Source of the DNA: Triops longicaudatus
Lineage: Eukaryota > Arthropoda > Branchiopoda > Notostraca > Triopsidae
NCBI GenBank assembly: GCA_022885665.1
Contig: JAGQDJ010000187.1
Span: 1-64,000, forward strand
Direction: 5' to 3'
DNA: 64,000 nt
The notes below the pieces were generated by a model. It was not told the origin of the DNA. It did no database searches and was given only the letters and a program-made list of their open reading frames with translations. This document shows positions 10,019-20,400 of this stretch, in pieces; the first letter of the stretch is position 1; every line of letters begins with the position of its first letter. The position numbers and the translations under genes are program-made.

Positions 10019-11292
10019 GATAATATTATTGATCTAACTGAACAATTTAATTCAATTTCTTTAAAATTCTGTCTTGAACCACTTTGACATATCCTAAGAG
10101 TCGACGAAGCCCTTACTCGGTCATTGAACATTGTCTCTTTCACAATGCTTAGCAACCAGTAATTTATTTTTCATTATAAATCGTCCACTATTTATTAGCC
10201 ACTTGGTAAAGCCACATGTGAACTTGAGAAAGCCGTCGACCGTTAACGTGAAAACCAGTTCGTGATGGCTTCAAGGCTAATGGGACCGAAAGTAGGGCAA
10301 TTGCTCTGTGGCTCGCTTTTTGGCGTCTAGAGCGCTACAGTTGTGCTTTGAAAGCAGAAGTGAGGCCTGTGTTCTGTGCATAAGGCCATTATAGAGTATT
10401 TAACAAATGCACTAGTGTCTTATAACGAAGCCAGGGAAACTACAAGTCCTTCATTAGGCTAACAAATGCAAGCCTTTCACTCCGATCAACAATGAAAACG
10501 CACAGGGGGAACGAGGGGCATCCCAGCGTAGCTTTATTTTTCATTATCATTATTATTATTGTTATTATTATTATTTACTTTTGTTCATTTTGTTTGCCTT
10601 TCATTGGTATTTGTTCTTGGTCACGGTTACAGTATGTCCTTGTCTGTTAGTGGTGTTTGATTTCATGTTTTCTTTTAATGACTGATATTCATGATATTCA
10701 TGTATTATTGCATTATAGTTCAGCTTTGTGAAAGAAATTGTTTAGTTTATGAATTACGTTACTGTGGTGTTCATTTTGTACTACGAAGTATGCTTTATAA
10801 TAGCCGACAAGTATTGAAAGCCAAATTTTCAGCATATACACGCTGCCTGCAAATATTACTCATAACATTTGGCTGACACCCCCTCGCAACGAAGAAAAAC
10901 GTATGCCAAACAATTTTGCTTGTTTCCACGGAAAGGTGGTGGGCGTGCCGACCGCTGCGTACTGATAAATTCAGTGTTGTAAAACTCCTATGTTACAACA
11001 AGCAGAGGGTGAACGGTCCAGGGCTTTTAAGTTCATTGCCACTTTAGAAAATTTACCGACAAATAATGTGGGCTTAATCCATCCCAAAGAAATGGTTTGT
11101 TGTGGTTACGAAAACCGCCTAAAATGCAATATGGATCCATATTACGCGAACCTGGCTTTCGTGTGTACCGACATAGCAAACAAAGAGTTCAAAGAAGCGC
11201 TAAAGTGAATTTCTATAGAGAAGGCGTTGGTTGCGAGGTAGAAATATCTTCACTTTGGCAGTATCGTCAAGCCATTCTGCTCGTAAGGAAGC
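10019..11292. other. Region upstream of the plus-strand gustatory receptor-like gene
   Basis: It holds a truncated MITE family A copy (about 10396-10530) and an ATT-rich microsatellite (about 10544-10575). A 73-codon open frame at 10990-11208 has no family resemblance I recognise, although the last 300 nt are less AT-rich and could be 5' UTR or an unrecognised exon. Confidence 0.45.
10396..10530 (-). mobile_element. MITE family A, copy 3, truncated
   Basis: It aligns with the first two thirds of 4994-5208: GCACTAGTGTC, GAAGCCAGGGAAACTAC, GCAAGCCTTTCAC, CAACAATGAAAA and GGGGAACGAGGGG. The other end is missing. Confidence 0.65.
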
Positions 11293-12585
11293 ATGAAGCA
11301 GAACACGCTCACAAATGTATATCCTTGTAACAGTGCGTCTACTTTGCTACTGGTGTTAAAACCGGTAAGAATTCTCACCAGAGTCGTTTTCTGCCTACCG
11401 GAATGGATTGACGCAAAAGACCAACCAATGTCAGTGGCAGAAATTATAGCCTTGAGTACCAGCTGTTTAATAGCTGCCTTGGACGCGAGTTTGGTAACTT
11501 ATGGCGTGTATTCCTTCGTCGATCTCATCAGGCGTAATGCTACATTGATGGACATCATTAACCCCATGCTTTGGGTTCTCTGGAACACCATGCCGCTCTT
11601 CGTCCACGTGTTCTTACTATGCAACCTAAGCCGCTTGCGGGACTTTTTCCTGTTTCTTAAAAGTTTTCAGAGCCGCCACGCACTTTTAAACCGGTACCGC
11701 ATCAAATCCCATCGCACAATTGTCACAGTTGCTTATGGCATTCATTTGGCGCTCCAAGTGACCTCTGGAGTTGGGTTAATGGTTTTCATGCACGAGCATC
11801 CACAAACGCCCCCACTTTTAACTTCCATCGCAGCGTTCAATGAAAGCTCGCCTCGTTATTTCGCGTACGTGGTACACGCTTACAACGGAATGTACGTGGC
11901 AGCAGGCGTGGTGGCCACTGATCTTGGTGTAGGCTTCATCTTTTATTACCTGAGCCTCAGTTTCCGCAGTCTGACCTTGTTTACCGAAGACTGTAGCGCA
12001 GAAGTAGTCGACAATATGCCCGGCAGATGGCATGGACCGACTTCAAAACCACAAGAAGGGCATAAACATGGCGCCCGGCCTACGGGTTATTACATGGCTG
12101 AATTATGGGAAACGTACGAAGATATACTCAAGTCCATTGAGAAGGCCAACACACTACTGGGACCGCTGGTACTGGCCAACCAACTGAATCATTTGACCGG
12201 TGCAGCCGTTTTCACTTACTCGGGCATGCGCAGTGTTTTTCTTTTCACAGCACAAAGTGTCACGGTTTATATAGTGAATTGGACACTGTTTTATTTCCGG
12301 TCGATAGTTTTTGTTCTTTTGGTCACGCAAGTGAATAGTGAACACCAGAATCTGCAAAACAGCTTAGCGCGGCTGTCGGCAACGTATAGCAAACTGGACC
12401 TTCAAGGCGATGCAGAACGTCGCCGCGAGTTTTCGACAGTGAAAGCGTTGCTGAACCGCGTGCAAAACCATGTCGTTGCTGTCAGCCCGCTGGGTTTGTA
12501 TAGCGTTACGCCCGGTACGCTTTGCGCCATGGCTGGTACTGTCACAGCCTACTTGGTAGTGCTTCTACAAACTAAGTCATCTTAA
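11293..12585 (+). CDS. Gustatory receptor-like 7TM protein, single exon, 430 aa
   Basis: This is a probable insect-type gustatory receptor. It has one uninterrupted 430-codon frame with about seven hydrophobic segments, for example AEIIALSTSCLIAALDASL, VLWNTMPLFVHVFLLC, VTVAYGIHLALQVTSGVGLM, VGFIFYYLSLSFRSL and FYFRSIVFVLLVTQV. The C-terminus has the Gr layout: ALLNRVQNHVVAVSPLGLYS, then a final helix ending AYLVVLLQTK, a diverged TYhhhhhQF. The N-terminal LLLVLKPVRILTRVVFCLP is also family-like. A poly(A) signal AATAAA at 12590-12595 follows the stop almost at once, and more occur up to 12619. The gene lies on the opposite strand to the 6744-8052 receptor, lacks its intron, and is far from it in sequence. 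The extra length between helices 4 and 5 (residues about 235-265, Gly/His/Pro-rich) is unusual. An earlier 5' exon cannot be excluded. Confidence 0.8.
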   Translation: MKQNTLTNVYPCNSASTLLLVLKPVRILTRVVFCLPEWIDAKDQPMSVAEIIALSTSCLIAALDASLVTYGVYSFVDLIRRNATLMDIINPMLWVLWNTMPLFVHVFLLCNLSRLRDFFLFLKSFQSRHALLNRYRIKSHRTIVTVAYGIHLALQVTSGVGLMVFMHEHPQTPPLLTSIAAFNESSPRYFAYVVHAYNGMYVAAGVVATDLGVGFIFYYLSLSFRSLTLFTEDCSAEVVDNMPGRWHGPTSKPQEGHKHGARPTGYYMAELWETYEDILKSIEKANTLLGPLVLANQLNHLTGAAVFTYSGMRSVFLFTAQSVTVYIVNWTLFYFRSIVFVLLVTQVNSEHQNLQNSLARLSATYSKLDLQGDAERRREFSTVKALLNRVQNHVVAVSPLGLYSVTPGTLCAMAGTVTAYLVVLLQTKSS

Positions 12586-13962
12586 TGAAAATAAAGAAAA
12601 GAATAAATAAATAAATAAACAGCTTTGTTCTAAAGTAGAAAACAAATGAAGTTTGCTCGTCTCGGACAGAAAGCATATTATGAGAGGCTATTTGCGCATA
12701 ATAGAACCGAACCATAATATTTCACTATTGTAAACGCATGTTCCAATTTACTTACATTGATTTTCTTGAAAAAGGGTCTCGCGTTCAAAAAAGCTCATGT
12801 TAACAAGCAAATGTGGCTCTGCTCGTGTCTTTTTTCATTGGTAGAAGCAGCTTTCTCATACAGATTTCGAGCTCAGCTCGTGTGCATTCGGTCTCGTCAC
12901 AAGCTGTGGCAATGCGACGGTCCTGCGCATTCTCTGACCTCTGACGGTCACATCACGCTGTCACTCGCAGTGGAACTACGCTGCAGTTTCTGCTCGTGAA
13001 CGTTTTACTTGCTTAGTAGCGGACCTTTGAAGAATTATAGCATAAATCTCAATAAAGCTTAATCCTTAATTGTATCCGTTTTATTGTTGCTGCTCTCGCT
13101 GGATATTTGCTGGAAATATATTTACTCCCATGATCAATGGAAATTTACATTTGCATAGATTGCAAAAATTGCAAGAAGCCTAAACCATGTACAGCATTGG
13201 AAAGAAAGTCACGAAATGTTCCCTAACGCTTTTTCCTTTTTACTAGTCCATCAACTATTCTTTGCTTCGCAAAAAATAAGCGTAACGAAAACACTGAAGT
13301 GTTCAAACCTCATAAACTAGCATTCAAATTTGAAATTTTTCAAATATAATAAAAAATTAACCATCAAGGTCACTATGAAATAGGGCATAAAAAGGGAGCT
13401 CGTTTTAAATCCATACAGGGCAATTACGACTGAAATGGGGGCGGGGCGTATGACACGAGAGAAGATACGATGCATCTTCTCGCAACAATAGTCACAAAGT
13501 GTATAGAACATGGTTTCTTTCATTTTTCTTCATGAATGTTGGTAACAAAAAGGAGCTTAAGATAATAAGTTTTTCTAAGTACTCGGAATATTCCAACTTT
13601 TATCACCCAATTCTCTCATTTGTCAACAATGTTACGCTCAAAGTCGTCAACAATAGCAAAAGAAAGCAAGTTTTCTTTCAACATCCGTTGCTCGACACGG
13701 ATAATGAAAGGCAATGGGAGGGGCTAATGCGGCGGGATCACGGAATGAATGCAAACAGGTTTCAGGAACAACATTTTACAAAAAATCCCTCCATTATTTC
13801 CAATCGTCAACCATGAAAACCTTCATTCGAAACTGAAGCAAATTGTTTCTCCCAAAAGGAGGCCGATGGAACGAAAGAGTGGGCGCCGTGGGACTTGTCC
13901 AACCCTTATTGCAGTAATACGGGTTGAATTGACAAAATAAGTTAAAAGCATCCGCGAATCAA
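12586..13962. other. Convergent intergenic region (3' UTRs)
   Basis: The gustatory receptor-like gene and the MPDZ gene converge here. AATAAA repeats (12590-12619) serve the plus gene. A minus-strand AATAAA candidate at 13079-13084 could end the MPDZ transcript about 880 nt past its stop. The short open frames look random. Confidence 0.45.
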
Positions 13963-14437
13963 TTACGATAGAATCGTCAAAGTGACGGTGCCTTTGGCGT
14001 TCTTCAAAAGGGTGACGGCTTCCTGATGAGTCATGCCTTCCACGCTGACACTGTCCACCGCCAAGATTTGGTCACCCGGCTTCAGCAAACCACTCGCCGC
14101 CGCCGCCCCGCGCTCGAACACCGTTTTCACGAAAATCGGCAAATCGCCTTGCCGGTTGCCGGTACCGCCCACGATACTGAAGCCCAAGCCGTCTTGCCCG
14201 CGTTCCAACACCACGGTGCGGTACTGGACACCCGGCTCCGCGGCCGCCGCCAGAGGTACGGGAGTCGGAGGTAGGTACTCGGGCACTAGCAAAGCAGGAC
14301 CGGGGGTTGCGGGAGGGAAAAGAGGCGGGGCCACGGCAGGAATCACCACGGCGCCAAGCGCAGGCATCGGAGGAGTCGGAGAAGCGGGGGAAGTGGCCGC
14401 CAGGGGGCTATCTACTTCTTGGGATTGGACGGGGCTT
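13963..14437 (-). CDS. Mpdz/Patj: MPDZ/Patj terminal exon: Pro/Ala linker and last PDZ (k), stop
   Basis: Terminal exon with acceptor GACACAG|AAG. A linker rich in Pro and Ala leads to TVVLERGQDGLGFSIVGGTG, then FVKTVFERGAAAASGLLKPG, DQILAVDSVSVEGMTHQEA and GTVTLTILS before TAA. The protein ends on the last beta strand, as in the vertebrate family. It is notably GC-rich compared with its surroundings. Confidence 0.95.
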
Positions 14438-17400
14438 CTGTGTCGAAAGTAGAAAAGAGAATTAAGTACAATTGCTGTAAATATATTAGAATATTTAAAG
14501 AAGAGCTTTTCAGCAAGAAACACGAAAAAGACATGCAAAACTGAATCTAAAATGAAACGTAAACACAAGATAAACGACGACAAAATTGAGCAAAAAGAGC
14601 AAAATAAAGGAAAAAATAAGACAAGGTAATAAATCACAAAACAAAGAAATATAAGACAAAAAGGCACCATGGAAGAAACACTAATCTAATTGAATCCGAA
14701 AGAAATTATGTTGTTATCAATTTAAAGGATAACTTAAAGTAAATCCTACGTTCGAGCACAGTTTTAGATTCTCAGACCGGTAAATAATTCATTGTTACGC
14801 AGCTGTCAAATTTCTTGGCCAACCACCGTAATGTTAAAATTGATTGTTGGCAAGAATGAAATCCCGCGCAGCCAGCCTGTAACATTCGTTCCTTTCTTGA
14901 CCTTCTTTCGAACTAGTCCCGTTTCTTCAGCATAATATTTGATTGCTGCAAACTTTAAGTTAAAACAAATGGCTAAAAAGTGAACCAGTGACGTCACCGG
15001 CTATCATTCCTTCGTTTAGGATATACTCCCTTACGTCATGAACAATGGTTCCTTTTAAGCTTCAGTTGATCCGGAACAAATAACTGAAAAAATTAATATT
15101 GGAACGGCAAACCCGTTGTCAATTACGTCTATGAAACTTGTAAGTGTATAAATATTCCATCAATTCAAATATATAATAATACAGCAATGATAATATTTTT
15201 TTTATAAAAAAAGAATAAACTTAGAAAGATAATGACAATAAACAGTGCGTCTCTACAAATAAATAACTATAAATAAACAAAGGTCAATACCGGTCTTATA
15301 GGAATGGTTATACTTGCCATGAATAATTTTCGCGTCCTATTTTGCCAATCTGGGATTCATTTGTATGCATTAAGAGGTAAGAAGGGAAATATTACGTTTC
15401 GGTCCACGAAAAGCCAAAGAACGAGAAAAATAAATATGGATGAAATAGAGACTTACGAGTCGGCTGAGCTGCCTGAGCGTGGACTGGCGGCGCCAGCTTT
15501 TAATCTCCCGACTTTCAAATCAATTTTGCCCATGGCTGTTTTCAGAACGGCAGCGGCTTGTTCCTGCGACGCGGTACGTAAATCCTGGCCGTTGACAGAC
15601 AAAATCTGATCGCCTTGCATCAATCTGCCATCAGCCTCCGCCGCTCCACCTTTCACCTAACAATTTATTCAATTTAACAAAAAATTATTTGCTTACTCCT
15701 AATTCGTTTTCAATAACCTATTTTCATTTCAAATTCCGTTTCTGTTTTTCATTTTGTTTTCGATTTCTAATTTTTACTTTAAATTTCATTTCATATGTTC
15801 ACTATTTTTCCCGTTAATCATTACTTTAATTATTTTGCGTTACTTTTGTAAGCTGATTTTATTCATTTTACCTACATTGTCTTCTTGTTTCATTCTGTTT
15901 GCTTTATTATTCTTTTTTAATGTTTCATGTCGTAAAGTAAGGTAGAATACATACAGGAATGGTCTGTTTTTCATTGAGAAATAAATTTTCGTTAAAAAAT
16001 AACGTTACCACGTCAGAAACGTAAACTCCAGGCCCATTTCTTCTACCAACTATGCTCAGACCCAGTCCTTTGCCCGGTTTCTTGATCAGTTCGACTTCAA
16101 TCAGGTCATACATGTCGTCGTCCTTCAAAGTCGTTTCGTCGCGGTACACAACCATCTTTACCTACAGAAAATAACCATTAGACCTTTGAAAAGAAACCAA
16201 TTCAAACTGTTATGCATGAATTATTAAATGGTGAGAGATTATTTACACTTACACGGCATTTGTACGTGGCTAAACGCTATTCTTACATGCCATTTAATTT
16301 ATATTATTTTGTTATGTTAGGAGGTTAGGTTATTTTAGTTAGATTACGCAAAAACGTCTAAATAATTCGATTAAAATATAAATTCCAAGCAACGACGTTA
16401 AAATTTGCCTTACTTTCGCTGGCGTTTGGCGTAAAACGGCCAAAGCGCGACTGTGAGTAACATTGCGAAAGCTTTCGTTATTGACTTCCAGAATTTGATC
16501 ACCCGGCTTCAAGCGGTTGTCTCGGGCGGCTGCTCCATCAGGATACACTTCATGGATGAGGATCGCTCCCTAATTCAATTCACAACACAAGAAAAGAGGG
16601 AAAGGTCAAGTCTTTTGCCCCTGAAAGATTCACTTCCTATCTCATACATCAGAAACTTCCTAGCTAACACTCTTGGGTTAGAAACACGCTTTCGAAAAGT
16701 CAAGAGATCCAATCTCAATCGACATTTTCTTATTATTGGTTTTAAAAGGGCTTTCCGACAAGTATCTATCATGTTCGGTCGTAAATAACAATAAAATCCA
16801 TGGCCAACCCAGTGGAAGTAGTTTCGTGAATGGTTCAATAGAACGTCATTTCTGAGTCTTCCTCGACATAGTAGTACTTTTAAACAGGCCAGGTGCTTCC
16901 TTACAAAATGTCAAATGAACAAGTCCTCGATAGTATAGTGGTCAGTATCCCCGCCTGTCACGCGGGAGACCGGGGTTCGATTCCCCGTCGGGGAGATTTT
17001 TTTCACGCTTTTTTCCCCTCCTAAGGAAAGAAACTGGCCTTTCTTTATACTTTTTTAATTTTTCTATGCAAAATTTTCACTTTTCCAAATTACGACAAGT
17101 TAGCTAGACCTAATTACGTTAAAATGGAGAAATTAAGTTAGCTTCATTACTGGAAAAAAAATAAGTTCTTCCTACGAACCAAGCTTTCACAGATAGGCAA
17201 CAATGAAAACCGTGACGTTACCAAGAGCGTGTCCGATCCGCCCACAATGCTCAATCCCAAGCCGAGCTTATCCTTATTGATCTCGATGGTGGTTTCCTTG
17301 CCGGGTCTGATTTCACACGTGGCTGGATCCGCCGGGGGTTCATCTGAAGATTTCAAACTCAGTGAGGACGGCGAAACGGCAGGTGGACGCTTGCCTCCAT

Positions 17401-20400
17401 GGGTGCGCAGCACGGCTTTCCCGCTCGGATATTCCCCGTTGCCCGCTTTGGAACCGCTCGTTACGACGCCCGAGAGGGAGCCGTTGTCGTTATAGTTGTT
17501 CGATATGGACACGGAGGAAAGGCTGGAGCGGAGAGAGTCCGTGCTCGGGTTCTTGGTCAGCCCACCCCCCACGCCTAAAGGAGTGTTGGGCGTACTGACC
17601 GGGAGGGCTGAGGTTGGGGCAGAAAGGGGGGAGGCCAGAGGGGTAATGGCCAGGTTGAGGGACGGGGATTGCGGTGCGGATTGGCTACTCGGGTGGCGCG
17701 CGGAATTTGAACTTAAGCTAGAGGGCGAAGTTAACGAAGAACCCGACAACGATCGACTGCTAATCGGAACGAGCGGTTTCGGGGCGATGAGTGGTTTAGG
17801 CGGGACTTCTATTGACGGAACAGGAATACAACAATGAGAAAATTTCAATATGCCGCGCTAAACTTAACTAAGTTCAGGAATTTAGATAAATTCTTGCTTA
17901 TTTGTGTAGAAAAGTAGAGAGAAATTGCGGTAAAAATACGGTTTTTTATTTTCTGCTATTTTTTTTTAGTAAAGCAAATGTGGTTTACTTACAATTAAAA
18001 AATGCAGGCAATTTTCGGGCCGCAAGCTGGGTCCACTCGTGCATTTTTCCCAAAGAGGCAAACGTTGCAAAAGCACATGCGTGCAAGGCAATACAATCAC
18101 CGTGCATTATATTAAAAAAAACTTCACCCGTCCCGCAAAAACAGCCCTCCCACCATGCTTTTAACAGACAGCGTTTTAAACCAGTCCAAAGCAATTTCAC
18201 TCATCATTCAGCACGTACTAATCTTCCATAAGACCATAAGCAAACTTTGCTCTTTTCAACCGAAAGTGGAAGAAAGTGCAGGAATAATGCTTTTTTTTTA
18301 GAAAAAAAGGAAAGAAAAATACTTGGCTTTTCCGGCTCTTTCTTCTCAGATTTGAGTGTATCTGATTTGCTGGTAGCACTCGGCGCTGACGGACTCGTTT
18401 CTTTCGTGTCTTTGGTTTCGCTCCGGTTCGCTTTGGTAGGATTGCACACCACGATATTCAGGATTCCTTCCGCTTTCTTGAGTACGGAAGCAACCTGCAG
18501 AAATACAGCAGAAGAAACTTCAGAAATAGTCATATTACTTCCCGGTACTCAGCATGTTTTGTCATCAGCCTCGCTCAGCGTAGTCTGTTTCCTTCAGTGA
18601 ACACAGCACTGAGATCTATGACGTCACGCCTGCAGCATTCAATTGGCTACATGCTTACTCTACGATTTGTACGTAACCTTCCACAAACACATTCAGCGAA
18701 AGACAGCGCTAAACTGGGGCTTCGAACACTAACCGCTTTGCAAACAGGTCAACAATGAATTCTCCGTTTGCCGGAGCTACATTGGAAACGTTTTCATCAG
18801 CGGGACCCGGGGGAGGCTACATTGGGTAAAATCGAACGTTCTCTTGCTCAGTAGCTGCGAGGTTGGCCTTGCGTTAGGACAACAGTCAATTTTGCCTTTG
18901 CTGTGGTAGCTGCCATAGCTGTCAGCGAAGACGCTGTCAGTACTTAAACATGTAAGTTGCTTAACACTAAGTTTGATTTCATTACACTTTGGGTTACTTC
19001 TGGCAAGTTCCCTTTCGGTAAAAGAAAAAGTTGGAGGTATGCTTAACACAGAAAGTTCTTCCTTGTATACAGCTAGAAGTTGGGCAAAGGTTAAAGGACG
19101 GAACTAAAAGTAGAATAACGATAAAACTTGTTATAATTACCGTGTCATAGTCAGCTCCCAACAGCTCGTCTTTGTTAACACACAAGATCATATCGCCCAC
19201 ACACAGTCCTGCCTAGAAAACAAAACAGGCAAGTATAATGAATGAAACGCGTGGTTTGGGTGAGGTGAACAGAAAAAGAGATTGTTTAATTATGGGAGAA
19301 GTAGATCGATATGGAATTTCTGTTACCTGTTCCGCTACACTGCCTTCCTGGATGTCGGAGATGAAAATCCCGTTGCCAACTTCCGCATGCCGGCCTTCAA
19401 TAATCATTACGCCTAAGCCTTGTCCCCCCTGCTTTGAGAAAAAAATCGGTAATTGTTATTAAAACCAGTAAAACTTTAGGCACGTAAATGTAAAAGAAAC
19501 GGACCAAAAAAGAGAAAAATCAATAAACGAATAACAATGAAAATGAGGAACACCAAAACAGTGTTTTACTATTGCAATGACGGACAAAACTTTATAGTAA
19601 TGCAACTATATACCTGTAATTGAAAAGTTTTTGACTCGGGACTTTTGATTAAATTAGAATTAGACTTAAATTAGTTTTGAAGATTAAGTCTACGTGCATG
19701 TTAACTTCAGATAAAAATTTGCTTCAAACAGCTGTAAATTTATCAAAATTGCAACACTTTGTTTTCCTTTATATAAAAGATGTGAAAGAAAGAAATGAAG
19801 AGCGTTTAAGAGTGTTCAACTTCACCTTTTTGAGTGTTATCACGCGCAAGTTTTTAAATCTTGCATATCGCTCCTCGGGTGTCTGTGAAAGGAAAGACAA
19901 AAAGGTAAGAAAACATGAAATGTTAGACAAAAATCCTTTGCATTTTTCATCCTCCTTTACAAACCAGGAAACTAAACAATAGAACGAAAAAAGTGTGAAT
20001 CCAGAAGAAGATAAAAAAGGAAAAACAAGCACTGACTGCTCTTTCAATCACTTCTTTTTTTTATTCTTACAAATCGATTTTCTTTCCTGTTATTTAGCGA
20101 TATTTATTATTTTTTTTAATGTAAAAAATCTTTTCACAATGTAGTTTTTTAAGCTTCAATAACAACTTGCGCACGAAAAAGGTAGAAATTCGCATTTCTT
20201 TTTTCTTTTCTTTTGCTCCAGGCAGCAATTTCAAGCTGTTAAGCTAAAAATATGATTCAGGATCAACGATCTCACCTGTTCTTCCAAGGTGACAGGGAAC
20301 CTGGTGATTGGCGGCACAGCAACATCTTGTAAAGCGCCTTCACGTCTGCAAAAATATCAAGACAACCGAAATAAGTTTGTTTCTTAAAAAATAAGCTTCT

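Larger units (their letters stand above)
15657..20275. other. Smaller MPDZ/Patj introns, 3' part
   Basis: The introns 15657-16008, 16570-17221 (tRNA-Asp), 17809-18322, 18495-19140 and 19429-20275 are AT-rich. Single AACAATGAA sites occur at 17199-17207 and 18751-18759. Nothing else is recognised. Confidence 0.45.

Noticed and set aside
10990..11208. 73-codon plus-strand frame upstream of the intronless receptor gene
   Set aside because: Not in frame with the receptor, no recognisable motif and no clear splice signals; kept only as possible 5' UTR or unknown.
17362..17837. Plus-strand frames of 78-113 codons opposite a PDZ i linker exon, and similar ones opposite 14033-14452 and 57753-58241
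   Set aside because: Shadows of GC-rich minus-strand coding exons that match the MPDZ family.
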